From positions 1 to 34,764 of IMG/VR virus record IMGVR_UViG_3300021389_000002: a DNA stretch of 34,764 bases, one strand, 5' to 3'. This stretch comes from a virus. Below, piece by piece: positions 6,075 to 15,032 of this stretch (its first letter is position 1; every line of letters starts with the position of its first letter). The notes under the pieces are model-generated. The model searched no databases. It worked only from the letters and a program-made list of their open reading frames with translations, and had not been told where the DNA came from. The translations under genes and the position numbers were made by a program.

Positions 6075-7966
6075 ACACTGAAAAACTAATCGTTGAGCTA
6101 GATGCAAAAACAGCAAAGCTTGATGCAAAACTATCCAAATCAGAGAAAAACCTAAAAGGAATAGATGACAGCACTAAAAGCGCTGATGCATCCCTTGATA
6201 AGTTCTCAAAAACGGCTGGGGTAGCCGGAACAGCGATGACTGCTGTTGCTTCAGCTTTAGCAATAGGAACTACTGCCATGGTTGCATTTGGCGTTGCGAC
6301 TGGTAGGTCTGCCCAAGAAACCGAAAACATGGCTAGGCTTGCGGGGGTAACTGCTGAAGAGTTCAAAGGTTTAGACTTCGCAATGAAGCGCGCCGGTGTA
6401 TCGGCTGAGAAATTCGGCGATCAATCCAAAGACGCAGCAGAGCGAGTTGGTGAATTCATAACTTCATTCGAGAAAACCGGCAAAGGCTCCGGCCCATTAA
6501 ACGACTTTTTCGACACGTTAAAGCTAACTGAGGAGCAAGCATACAAAACAGCTCAAGCAATGGACTATATGAGTGGTGAAGAAATTCTACAGTTCATGGT
6601 TACAGAGCTTGAGAAGGTTGACGCATCAGCCAAGCAAATGAGCTTCGCGCTTGAGTCTGTAGCAAGTGACACGACACTTTTAATCCCATTACTAGCTGAT
6701 GGCGGAAAAGAGCTTAAGAAGCTTAAAGAGGAGTTTAACGGTTTAAACAATGAGCTTAGCGATAGAGAGAAGCAGAACTATGTAGACTTTGCTAACAACA
6801 TGGACGCGCTAACAACTTCGTTTACTTCGTTTGTTGCCAACGCATTAGCTCCATTTATCCCTATGATGAATAACGCGACAATGTCAGTAGCTGAGTTTTT
6901 TGCAGAGTGGAACACAGAGCTAGATTTAGACCGTATTGGCGATGCAATCAAAGATGCTGACTTAGCGCAAATATTTGCTGACGCCGACACCCTGAAAGAA
7001 ATAGAAGCATTTAACAATCAGTTGGAAGTGCTTGCTAAGCAGCAGTTATCTCTTAATGAAAACAGACAGGCAGCATTAGCAGCGCAGCAGGAGCAAGGTC
7101 CAATTGTGGTTGCTGGTAGAGGCGGTGAGACTCAAGAGCAGTTTGAAGATCGCATAGCTAGAATGCAGCAGGATATAGATACAACAAGGGATTATTACGA
7201 CCAGATAAAACAAGCTCAAGCTGACTTCGCGGCATTTCAAGAGGAACAAAGGGAGGAATCAGGTACTGGCGACCCAGTGGAACCAGAGGGAACGGTTCTA
7301 CCAACAGGCAAAACTCTAGAGGTTCAGCTACAAATAGAGCAGGAGTATTATGATGCCTCTCTAGGAATGTTCGTAACCTACCTTGACGGAAAAGGAAAGG
7401 CGGAAAAGAAATCAAAGGATGATTCAGCAAAGCTAACAGAGTCATATCAAAAAAAGACTTTGGCTATGGAGTCCAGCAATGCCAAATCCATCATATCAAT
7501 AGGCCAATCGTTAGCTAGCGATAGCGACACCATAACCCAAGGATTGTTTATAGCGTCTCAAGCGCTAGCAGCATCAGAGGTGTTTTTTAATACCCAAGCA
7601 GCATCAGTTAGAGCGCTTGCTGAGTTAGGTCCAATTGCGGGAGCGCCAGTTGCGGCAGCTATCGAGGCTAACGGATATATAAAAATGGCAGCTATAGCGG
7701 CGGCAACTCTTGGCGGCCTTGGCGGTGGAGGGAGTGGCGGAAGCAGCGGGAGCATAGCGTCTGCTGGTGGAACTTCTGCACAAGATCAAGGCCAAGCATC
7801 AGTTACCGGTGAAGTTGAGATAAACGAATCAATCGGTAGCGGAGCAAATAGAGACAACATTAGCAACACTGTTACAATAACCGCAGAAGATGGCGACGAA
7901 TTAGCTGAGGCTTTCGCAAGCGTTATGAATAAGAAGCTTAACAGCGGCGAAATTACACTGGGGTAA
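6071..7966 (+). CDS. Tape measure protein
   Basis: At 631 residues it is the largest protein before the tail-tip genes, placed directly after the tail chaperone. It has long helices rich in Ala, Lys and Glu, a hydrophobic segment at about residues 47-75 (Ala/Val/Gly/Met-rich), a second near 540-570, and a Gly/Ser-rich stretch near 560. At about 1.5 Å per residue the tail would be roughly 95 nm. The start overlaps the previous stop (ATGA). Confidence 0.85.
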   Translation: MNTEKLIVELDAKTAKLDAKLSKSEKNLKGIDDSTKSADASLDKFSKTAGVAGTAMTAVASALAIGTTAMVAFGVATGRSAQETENMARLAGVTAEEFKGLDFAMKRAGVSAEKFGDQSKDAAERVGEFITSFEKTGKGSGPLNDFFDTLKLTEEQAYKTAQAMDYMSGEEILQFMVTELEKVDASAKQMSFALESVASDTTLLIPLLADGGKELKKLKEEFNGLNNELSDREKQNYVDFANNMDALTTSFTSFVANALAPFIPMMNNATMSVAEFFAEWNTELDLDRIGDAIKDADLAQIFADADTLKEIEAFNNQLEVLAKQQLSLNENRQAALAAQQEQGPIVVAGRGGETQEQFEDRIARMQQDIDTTRDYYDQIKQAQADFAAFQEEQREESGTGDPVEPEGTVLPTGKTLEVQLQIEQEYYDASLGMFVTYLDGKGKAEKKSKDDSAKLTESYQKKTLAMESSNAKSIISIGQSLASDSDTITQGLFIASQALAASEVFFNTQAASVRALAELGPIAGAPVAAAIEANGYIKMAAIAAATLGGLGGGGSGGSSGSIASAGGTSAQDQGQASVTGEVEINESIGSGANRDNISNTVTITAEDGDELAEAFASVMNKKLNSGEITLG

Positions 7967-7969
7967 AAA

Positions 7970-8725
7970 ATGTATATCTCAACAAGCAACATACTAACAG
8001 ATGGTAATGTAACGATAGTAGAGGACGCAGGAGCTAACCCGCTTCAGTACCTTTTAGATAAGGATTTTTCTGAAATATATCGAAGCGGTACCAGTTCAAA
8101 CTTTTTCAGAATTGAGTTAGAGACTGATAATGTTGGCTATATCGGGCTATCTGGTTTAGACGTATTCGGCAAAGTATCAACAATTGATATCGAGTATTGG
8201 GACGGCGTGGCTTATGTAGTAGATGGAACTTATAACATCACATCAGATTCCACGATAATGCACGTTAACACGTCTAGCACGGCTTACACCAAGTGGCGCA
8301 TAACATTTACTAAGATACTATCTAACTCTATTGTTGGCGTTGCTTACTTAGCTGCGGGTACTTGCTGGAATGTTCCAAACGGCGGCGAGGAATCTGGATA
8401 TTCTCGCCCTTGGTCAACTCCAGCATACAAGCAGAGAACGCAAACTAACTTGGGAATGCCCACAGCAAAAGTTATCGAGTCAACAGGTATTAGCGGAACT
8501 CTTAAGTTCAACAACATAACAAATATAGATATTGAAGAGGTCTGGGTTCCTATGCAGGGGTTTGCTGTAAGGAATGGAATTTTTGTTGTCGAGGAAGAGG
8601 CAAGAGGCGATCGCGGATATTATTGTTATGACTGCATACCATCATCAGTTAAAGCCCACTCCCAGACAAGAGAGCTTCAAAACGTATCGATGAAGTTTAG
8701 CTGCTGGACGGGGTACGTTCTATGA
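7970..8725 (+). CDS. Probable distal tail protein
   Basis: A 251-residue, beta-rich protein between the tape measure and the large tip protein, where distal tail (Dit-like) or adaptor proteins lie. Aromatic-rich strands and four C-terminal Cys (YYCYDCIPS, FSCW) are visible. GGGG lies 6 nt upstream of the ATG. I do not recognise the family; the role follows from gene order. Confidence 0.5.
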   Translation: MYISTSNILTDGNVTIVEDAGANPLQYLLDKDFSEIYRSGTSSNFFRIELETDNVGYIGLSGLDVFGKVSTIDIEYWDGVAYVVDGTYNITSDSTIMHVNTSSTAYTKWRITFTKILSNSIVGVAYLAAGTCWNVPNGGEESGYSRPWSTPAYKQRTQTNLGMPTAKVIESTGISGTLKFNNITNIDIEEVWVPMQGFAVRNGIFVVEEEARGDRGYYCYDCIPSSVKAHSQTRELQNVSMKFSCWTGYVL

Positions 8726-11079
8726 GTATTGAGCATTTTGAGGTTTTATCTATTGAACTGCCATACGTTAACGGCACATGCACTATCCCTCAAGGCGTTA
8801 ACTGGTCGCAAGGTTATCACACGCCTATTACTTGCGTAGAGAGCGGTAACGATACTTGGACGTATTACTTCGGCACAGCAAAAGTACCAATCAGCGTAAA
8901 TGAATTTGAAGCCGGGCATCCAATATATAGGCAGATTAAATCTATATCTGAAACAACGCCGACTTTAAAGTTAGACGGCATGGCAAGTCGTGGTAGTTTA
9001 TCGGTCACTTTTAATGACTGGGAAGGCGATCCCGGGCCAGTTAATACCACGCCAAACGGCACTTACATGTCAAAGTTTAACGCTCGCAACTTTTTAAGTG
9101 GTCGTGAAGTTAAACTCTATAGATTTACGCGAGAGGGCGGGGTTAATACCATCACCAGCACCTCTGTATACCTATCTGAGGCGTTAAAGGTGTCAGCTAG
9201 CGGTGATTACACGCTAATATGCAAATCTTACCTTGAGCGCACGTACAAGGACTATAACCAATACCCGCCATCAACGGATACGGTGTTAAGGCTTGATATT
9301 GACGAGACAGCAACGGAGATTCCAGTTAATGACTCCCAGTATGATTGGGTCTCACTGCCTAAAGCGATAAAGATTGGTGACGACTTAATGACACCTGTTT
9401 CTTACGATTCAGGAACTGAAATCTTAACAGTGCAAGGTCGCTCTTACGGCGTAAAAGGTGTGGGCGGGAATTCAATATCTAGAACCGTAGCCGAAAAGCA
9501 CGATGCTGGTGATAACATTCAGATATGCACAGTATCTGATGAGCAACCAATGTCTGACTACCTAGTCGAACTTTTGCTAGCCGCAGAATTGCCACCTAGC
9601 TATCTAGACGCTACAGCATGGCAATCCGAGTTTGATGATTACTGGGCTGGAACCACAATTACAAACGTATGGCACGAGCCAATAGCGGTTAAAGATAGGA
9701 TCAACTCCCTCTGCATGGATTACATGTTAGATATTTGGGAATCAGCTTTAGAGCCTGCAAAGATAAAAGTCTCTGCTGTTTCAGCATGGAAAGAGCCATC
9801 ACAAGATATTGTTGTAGGTCGCGGCATTACAGAGCTTGGGTTTACTTATTCAACAAAGCCAGACGAGAGGGCATCAAGGACATTTGTTAAATACGACAAA
9901 CCTTTTAAAACTGAAAATGATGACGCGGGTAATTATAAAAAAGTAGCTATTAACTCAGATACAACTTATGAAACCGATGATTTTTACGGATCAACAAAAT
10001 CAGTTGAGCTTGAATCATCATCATTGTTAAACACTAATGACGCAACTCTAAGAACTCAGAGAAATACATCAAGGTTTAGCGTTGAACCTAGAGAATACTC
10101 TTGGGATTGCGAGGAGAAATACCTAAACTACCTTACAGGTGATATTGTTTCATTCACCCATCAAGACTTGCAAAACGTAGAGGGTGATAGCGAAGTTGTT
10201 AGGGCGCAGATAATCCAAACAAAGCCACAATACTCTTATAAGGGCGTAGGTAGAGCATATAAGATTAAAGCGCTTACTTACCTTCAGGCTATATCTGGAG
10301 GTGGTGGTGAAAATATAACTTATCGTAAAGACTCTGTAATTTCAGAAATTGACATTCATAATGATTTTGCTGGTAGGCCATCACAATCGGTTGACTGGAC
10401 TGTAGTCCTAGATAACTGCAAGGTTTTATCCGATGACACGCTAAACCCATCAATGAGAAATGGCGCATTCGCAGCAGGCTCAACGGTAACGATTATCTGC
10501 ATCAACGGAACTGACTGGCAGTCTCACTCAGGAGATGGCGGTAACGGCGCTGGGTGGATATACGAACCAGAGTTTAACCCGCCTTGGATACAAACCCCAT
10601 TAGCTGGTGATGGTGGTGATGGTGGGATTTGTTTCAATGCTGACGGAGTAGACACCGAGATATATCTAGAAGGTGCAACAGGTAATCCGGCATATCCAAC
10701 TGCTGACGGGTATATTCGAGCGCCAGGCGGTGGCGGTGGCGGCTCTGGCGGCTCATCAATAGGAACGCCGGGTAATGGAGGCGGTTCTGGAGCTGGTAAC
10801 ACTCCAGCAGTTGGTGGCGCCGGAGGTTCTGCGACTGACTTTTTTACAACTGTTTATGGCGAGCCAGGGCAAGACGGAGACACTAACGGTAACGGCGGTA
10901 CCGGAGCAGGTGGTATAAATGGCGGCAACTGGGGTCAGAATGGCGTTGGCGCTGGTGGGATAGGGCCGGGCCAAGGCGGCTTAGCTGGTAGCGGCTTAAT
11001 TAAATCGGGCGCAACTGTTACAATACAATACACAGATACAGCACGATTCATTAATGGTAGTGGCGACACTCCAGATTAA
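8722..11079 (+). CDS. Tail tip/hub protein with C-terminal glycine-rich adhesin-like domain
   Basis: A 785-residue protein. Residues 1 to about 515 form a mixed alpha/beta body likely to be the tail hub. Residues about 600-770 are extremely glycine-rich (runs of GGGGGG, GNGG, GAGG). Such spacing is known in polyglycine-II sandwich adhesins such as gp38 of T-even-type phages, which bind host surface receptors; this resemblance is inference. Placement after the distal tail gene and before the tailspike fits a tip. It overlaps the previous gene by 4 bp. Confidence 0.65.
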   Translation: MSIEHFEVLSIELPYVNGTCTIPQGVNWSQGYHTPITCVESGNDTWTYYFGTAKVPISVNEFEAGHPIYRQIKSISETTPTLKLDGMASRGSLSVTFNDWEGDPGPVNTTPNGTYMSKFNARNFLSGREVKLYRFTREGGVNTITSTSVYLSEALKVSASGDYTLICKSYLERTYKDYNQYPPSTDTVLRLDIDETATEIPVNDSQYDWVSLPKAIKIGDDLMTPVSYDSGTEILTVQGRSYGVKGVGGNSISRTVAEKHDAGDNIQICTVSDEQPMSDYLVELLLAAELPPSYLDATAWQSEFDDYWAGTTITNVWHEPIAVKDRINSLCMDYMLDIWESALEPAKIKVSAVSAWKEPSQDIVVGRGITELGFTYSTKPDERASRTFVKYDKPFKTENDDAGNYKKVAINSDTTYETDDFYGSTKSVELESSSLLNTNDATLRTQRNTSRFSVEPREYSWDCEEKYLNYLTGDIVSFTHQDLQNVEGDSEVVRAQIIQTKPQYSYKGVGRAYKIKALTYLQAISGGGGENITYRKDSVISEIDIHNDFAGRPSQSVDWTVVLDNCKVLSDDTLNPSMRNGAFAAGSTVTIICINGTDWQSHSGDGGNGAGWIYEPEFNPPWIQTPLAGDGGDGGICFNADGVDTEIYLEGATGNPAYPTADGYIRAPGGGGGGSGGSSIGTPGNGGGSGAGNTPAVGGAGGSATDFFTTVYGEPGQDGDTNGNGGTGAGGINGGNWGQNGVGAGGIGPGQGGLAGSGLIKSGATVTIQYTDTARFINGSGDTPD

Positions 11080-11088
11080 GGACTTTAT

Positions 11089-13584
11089 ATGTCAGTTCAA
11101 ATAGCAGGTGTTTTACTTGATCCTTACGGCGAGATAGCCAGCTTTGCAGAGATACAATTCATAACCCTTCAGGGTGCAGGGGAAGTTATGACAACCGCCC
11201 CCGCTGTTTACAAGACTAGCGCGGATGGCTCTTACTCAATAAATGTTCAGTTCGGCGTGTTCGCTGTGCTGATGCGATACAATCAAAGCAATGGCAAGTT
11301 CCAGCAAATTAAAAAGGTTATTGTTAACTCTAGTACAGTTGCAACAACCTTGGGGGAGTTGCTGCTAAGCAATGAGCCGTTAACGCCTCCTGAAATTGCA
11401 TATGTGGAGCAGTTGGTTGCTGAAGCCAAAGAGTATAGAGATGAGTCTGAAGCTTTTGCAATAGCATCAGAAGCAAGCTCTCAAAGCTCAGCAGTTAGCG
11501 CGGCAGAATCAGCGCAAAGCGCAATAGAATCAGCGCAAAGCGCAATAGATGCAGCCAATAGCGCGGCATTAATTGCCCCAATACCATTAAACGGTGGCGT
11601 GTGGGCTAGCGGTCAAACTTACGACTTTTACAACCAATACATGATTTACAATGGCGAAGCTTACAGCCCATTACCTGCAACGGTTTTGCCTTACACTGTA
11701 GGCACAGCTCCTGATTTGGGGTTTGTTTATCAAATTAAACTAAATGATCACGCAGCACTCGCTAACAGGGACGCCCTTAATTCTCACAGCGCCAGCTCTA
11801 TTACTGGAGTTACTGAGATGGGGCTTTATTCTGATATTGTCATAGACAACTTTTCTGAGGCTGTAAATAACAACTCACGATTAGAGGCTATCGTGGACAA
11901 AAACACGGTGCCAATAGGCCGTGGCTCAACAATGTTTTTAAAGGGTTTCGACCACACCGGGGTATTTGGCTCTGGTAGAGATGGTATCCCGGCAAGCGGC
12001 GTAACAATAAACGCAGAGAACGGGCAAATGTCTGCAACGGGTGAGTACCTCTCCTGTCTAACCGCCTACTCTGCCACTGTTATCCCGTCAAACTGGAGTG
12101 TAAATAATGTTCGTCTTACTACGCCTAACGTACCCGATAAGTCAATAAACGTTTTTCCTGGCCTAGGGCGAGCCGATGATCATTTTGCATACGTGAATCG
12201 AGGAGGGAAAAATCATATAGTATCGGGTGTAAGGACGTTTAGCGATAATGGTATTAGTCACATGTTTGGTGACGTTGGTGTTGACGCAGCACGAATGGTC
12301 GAGAACGGTGTTTACTCTGACGTGATCATGGAGGGCGCGACAGATTTGGGGTTGCAAGTAGATTCAAGCAAATACGGGGTTTTCAACAATTTCGTGATAC
12401 GAGGGTTTGAATTCGGTATACCGCCATCTCTAATTCCCGGGACTGCATACACTCACGCGATTAGAATGCTGGCACAGCAAGGGATTAATGGGGCTGAGTG
12501 CACATTTAACAGAATAGATAACTTTGTTATAGCTGATTTCACAAACGGGGCTGCAATGCAAACGGGAGCGAAAAATAACTGTTTGTCTTACTCGATAGAC
12601 AACAGCTACTCTCTACTATCTTGGCAGCCATTAGCAGCGTCACCTACGGACATAACATCTATACGCAACAATGACGTAGATGTGAATTTCAGAGGCACAG
12701 TGATTGGCACCTCACAATCATCTTGTAACTTTAACAGAATCAGGATGACGGGAGAAGGCGCTGGGGGTTTAGTGTCTCAGACTAACCCTGATCCTCAAGA
12801 CTTCGACACCCACGAGCATAGTGATTTTGATATACTGGCGCATGATATAACTCAAAATGCGGTTGGATTCAAAACTAAGTCAAGTAGGATAGCACTAAAC
12901 CTGAAGGGTGGTCTGAGTAACGCAACTAACAGACCGTTTATTATAGACGCTGACACGTCGCGGTGTCACATCACCGGATTGATATCTGAGTTTAACCAAC
13001 CCCCGGTATTTAGCGCGTCGTACAACATTGTCGATTTAATACAAGACGCCAGCGGGCCCCTTGATATGGGGGGTTTTGGTAATATACTTCGACGCGTTGA
13101 TCCCAGCACCCAGTGCATTATATCGGGTTCGTACAACATTGTACAAACTCATAGCCGGGAGGTCAGAGACACCGCTTCAGCGTCACATAACATCCTAACC
13201 TGCGTTTCAAAAGCGACTGACGCAGCAATTCCTGTGATATTGAGTGGCTCTCGATACACTATGAACCTCTCTGTTTCCTCTGCTGCGGGACTGGGCACAT
13301 CCGTCTCAATCGCAGGGAGCCATAGCTCAGGATCGATTACGGCGAGGAACGTTAACAGCGTGTGCGCGTCTATTACGGGAGATAACAACGCGTTGGTTAT
13401 AGCTGCTGAGAGATCGGACGAAAACGACGCGCTGGTCGTCGGTGGAAACGAGAACGTTATACAAGTCAGCTCGAACGGTGTAGTGAGGGTAACAGGTGCC
13501 AATAATGTTATTTCTGGCGTATGCAGGTCGGTTGTTAACACGGGGTCAGGTAACGACGTAACAGGGTTAAAATCTATACCATAA
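11089..13584 (+). CDS. Tailspike / side tail fibre with beta-helix domain
   Basis: An 831-residue protein. The N-terminus (about 1-100) resembles the lambda Stf N-terminal tail-attachment domain (AGVLLDPYGE... GSYSINVQFGVFAVL). Residues about 105-160 form an Ala/Ser/Gln coiled coil with a doubled 7-residue repeat. The remainder, with repeated short Gly/Asn-containing strands, looks like a right-handed beta-helix as in tailspike depolymerases (residues about 300-830). Base composition in the second half looks richer in G and C than neighbouring genes, suggesting receptor-domain exchange. A polysaccharide receptor is likely but the enzyme activity cannot be read. Confidence 0.75.
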   Translation: MSVQIAGVLLDPYGEIASFAEIQFITLQGAGEVMTTAPAVYKTSADGSYSINVQFGVFAVLMRYNQSNGKFQQIKKVIVNSSTVATTLGELLLSNEPLTPPEIAYVEQLVAEAKEYRDESEAFAIASEASSQSSAVSAAESAQSAIESAQSAIDAANSAALIAPIPLNGGVWASGQTYDFYNQYMIYNGEAYSPLPATVLPYTVGTAPDLGFVYQIKLNDHAALANRDALNSHSASSITGVTEMGLYSDIVIDNFSEAVNNNSRLEAIVDKNTVPIGRGSTMFLKGFDHTGVFGSGRDGIPASGVTINAENGQMSATGEYLSCLTAYSATVIPSNWSVNNVRLTTPNVPDKSINVFPGLGRADDHFAYVNRGGKNHIVSGVRTFSDNGISHMFGDVGVDAARMVENGVYSDVIMEGATDLGLQVDSSKYGVFNNFVIRGFEFGIPPSLIPGTAYTHAIRMLAQQGINGAECTFNRIDNFVIADFTNGAAMQTGAKNNCLSYSIDNSYSLLSWQPLAASPTDITSIRNNDVDVNFRGTVIGTSQSSCNFNRIRMTGEGAGGLVSQTNPDPQDFDTHEHSDFDILAHDITQNAVGFKTKSSRIALNLKGGLSNATNRPFIIDADTSRCHITGLISEFNQPPVFSASYNIVDLIQDASGPLDMGGFGNILRRVDPSTQCIISGSYNIVQTHSREVRDTASASHNILTCVSKATDAAIPVILSGSRYTMNLSVSSAAGLGTSVSIAGSHSSGSITARNVNSVCASITGDNNALVIAAERSDENDALVVGGNENVIQVSSNGVVRVTGANNVISGVCRSVVNTGSGNDVTGLKSIP
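11506..11547 (+). repeat. 21-bp tandem repeat, two copies, in the tailspike
   Basis: The unit GAATCAGCGCAAAGCGCAAT + A occurs at 11506-11526 and 11527-11547. It encodes ESAQSAI twice, part of the coiled-coil stalk. In-frame expansion would lengthen the stalk. Confidence 0.85.
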
Positions 13585-13589
13585 CAACA

Positions 13590-13615
13590 AAGCCCCTATA
13601 AACGGGGCTTCTTTT
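13590..13615. terminator. Terminator between convergent operons
   Basis: Stem AAGCCCC (13590-13596) / GGGGCTT (13604-13610), followed by CTTTT rightward. It lies between the rightward tailspike and the leftward holin-like gene and probably serves both. Confidence 0.8.
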
Positions 13616-13995
13616 CACCTCTTAAGCCCGTTTAAAATCTGAGTGGTAAAGTAAAACGCCAGTATGATATTAAACGGGTTTGTTATATTCAAATCCATGA
13701 ACGCGCTAACGTCAGCGGCTAACACGGTGCCAGGATTCAAAGCGGTATCATATGCAAACCTACCGATAATAGACGCAACCAGCCAAGTTAAGATCAACAC
13801 TATCCACACAAAGCAAACGCACATAGCAATGAATCGCCTCGCTGGTGACTGATGCTTAGTTGCGTTCTGGTAGTCTAATACATACTGAGCTTTCTCCTTA
13901 GCTGTCCAATCTGTACCGCTGATTTTCTCAACAATCTTTAGCGCTGTATCAGCAACGCCGCTAAACCCGAACACCTTAGTGATAAAACTCCACAT
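13615..13995 (-). CDS. Probable holin (membrane protein)
   Basis: A 126-residue protein. The N-terminal third is soluble (WSFITKVFGFSG... TDWTAKEKAQYV). A strong hydrophobic segment at about 56-76 (FIAMCVCFVWIVLILTWLVA) follows an Arg pair, and a second weaker one near 107-120 precedes a short basic tail. This looks like three-segment holins found beside phage lysozymes. The stop of the lysozyme overlaps its start. A second holin-like gene lies at 28466, so the assignment is not exclusive. Confidence 0.6.
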   Translation of the reverse strand: MWSFITKVFGFSGVADTALKIVEKISGTDWTAKEKAQYVLDYQNATKHQSPARRFIAMCVCFVWIVLILTWLVASIIGRFAYDTALNPGTVLAADVSAFMDLNITNPFNIILAFYFTTQILNGLKR

Positions 13996-14408
13996 TATTT
14001 GTATTCCCCCACTCTCATTTGCTCGGCCAGCTCTAGAGCGCGATCACCTACTTGCCTAGCCCATTTACTATCAAGCATTTCAGCAGCAGCTCTAGTAAAG
14101 TAGCCATCATCAATTGCAGCTAGCATCTTTTTAAACCCAAGCAATCCGTTAACCCCAAGGTTAAACGCCATGTTAACCAATACATCGGCCCGGGCTTTAT
14201 CTAGCTCATTAAAGAATGATATTTTTGCTGGCAATACCGACATTAAAAACAGCACATCATTCTCCAGCATTAAGTCAGCTTCAGCCTGAGTGATACCTTT
14301 ATCATCTAGATTGCGACCATAACCAATTGTCGTTCTGTTGGATGTGCACTTGTAAGCCTTAAGCATTAACCCTTCATGACGCTTAAGCTGCTCTTGTAAT
14401 TTACTCAT
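13995..14408 (-). CDS. Endolysin, GH24 T4-type lysozyme
   Basis: A 137-residue muramidase. The active-site pattern is E12-x8-C21-x5-T27 (HEGLMLKAYKCT... TTIGYG), with Cys where T4 lysozyme has Asp20. The same E-C-T triad is known in P1-type endolysins, so activity is expected. The second half (FNLGVNGLLGF) also fits the fold. There is no signal or SAR anchor, so a holin is needed for release. ATGA overlap with the upstream gene. Confidence 0.9.
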   Translation of the reverse strand: MSKLQEQLKRHEGLMLKAYKCTSNRTTIGYGRNLDDKGITQAEADLMLENDVLFLMSVLPAKISFFNELDKARADVLVNMAFNLGVNGLLGFKKMLAAIDDGYFTRAAAEMLDSKWARQVGDRALELAEQMRVGEYK

Positions 14409-14578
14409 CTTAGCTCCTCAAACTTGTTAGGCGTACCGCTATCAAACGCATCAAGCCATAATAGTGATTTATTCTGATTACACGAGTATGGATTATCACA
14501 CTTGCACTTTCCATCCTCGCGAGCCTTATAACCTTCAGACTTTATACGTCTAATTGTAACACTGCTTAGCTGAGCCAT
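14405..14578 (-). CDS. RMF-like small protein
   Basis: A 57-residue protein matching the spacing of ribosome modulation factor-like proteins: GYKAREDGKC, then DNPYSC, then WLDAFDSG, compare GYxAGxxG...CPY...WxxGW. Phage RMF-like proteins (including CrpP-like) are known, with uncertain roles. ATG 14578 has GGGGTG before it; a TTG four codons upstream is less likely. It ends overlapping the lysozyme start, so it belongs to the lysis unit. Confidence 0.55.
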   Translation of the reverse strand: MAQLSSVTIRRIKSEGYKAREDGKCKCDNPYSCNQNKSLLWLDAFDSGTPNKFEELR

Positions 14579-14682
14579 TTTACACCCCAATTATAAAGTA
14601 AACACCATAAAGCAGACCGTTAATGCCAGCGCCACCGCCAAGCAAGCTGCTGATGATTACCCATGCTTCTCTTCTTCGTTAT

Positions 14683-14970
14683 CTAATCTAATAGCTTGCC
14701 GCCGTAGCACTTTGAAGCCATCTCGTTTCCGAATTCCTTGATAGCCTTTAGCTTTGTTTCCTTTGTTGTCCATACCGGGTATTCATAAGCCATAGACACA
14801 ATACTTTTAGCTGATTCATTATCTCCAGCCATAGCCATTAGCTTAGGCATTGGGAAATTATTCTGCCTCAACTTCATTGATGTCTCGCTGATTGAGTGAA
14901 CCGACTCGCATCTGTCTTTAGCCGATACAGGCGCAACTGCTATCATCGCAATAATAAATAATTTCTTCAT
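14683..14970 (-). CDS. Small secreted (periplasmic) protein
   Basis: 95 residues. It begins with a clear signal peptide (MKKLFIIAMIAVAPVSA, cleavage before KD), leaving a mature chain of about 78 residues with two Cys that could form one disulfide. ATG 14970 is preceded by AAGGAG. It is the first gene downstream of promoter P2 and precedes the lysis genes. It could be a periplasmic lysis helper or a superinfection-exclusion factor; no family recognised. The gap 14591-14682 between it and the RMF-like gene holds no convincing gene. Confidence 0.65.
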   Translation of the reverse strand: MKKLFIIAMIAVAPVSAKDRCESVHSISETSMKLRQNNFPMPKLMAMAGDNESAKSIVSMAYEYPVWTTKETKLKAIKEFGNEMASKCYGGKLLD

Positions 14971-14993
14971 AACTCTCTCCTTAATTTTTACCC

Positions 14994-15032
14994 ACGTTAA
15001 CACGGTTTAGGCTAATCACTGCTCAGACCAGT
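14994..15032 (-). promoter_or_regulatory. FadR-like operator-promoter P2 (leftward, lysis genes)
   Basis: Leftward, ACTGGTCTGAGCAGT spans 15032-15018 inside the last codons of the methyltransferase (encoding TGLSS). After 18 nt comes TAACGT (14999-14994), a weak -10 that keeps T1, A2 and T6. It would start transcription just upstream of the secreted protein and the lysis genes. Confidence 0.65.

Noticed and set aside
13149-13541. Long leftward open frame (130 aa) inside the tailspike
   Set aside because: A shadow of the tailspike frame, with no ribosome site and no sensible composition. Similar antisense frames elsewhere were also left out.
14591-14682. Hydrophobic peptide reading leftward upstream of the RMF-like gene
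   Set aside because: The open frame looks like a membrane span but has no ATG, GTG or TTG start after the preceding stop in that frame.
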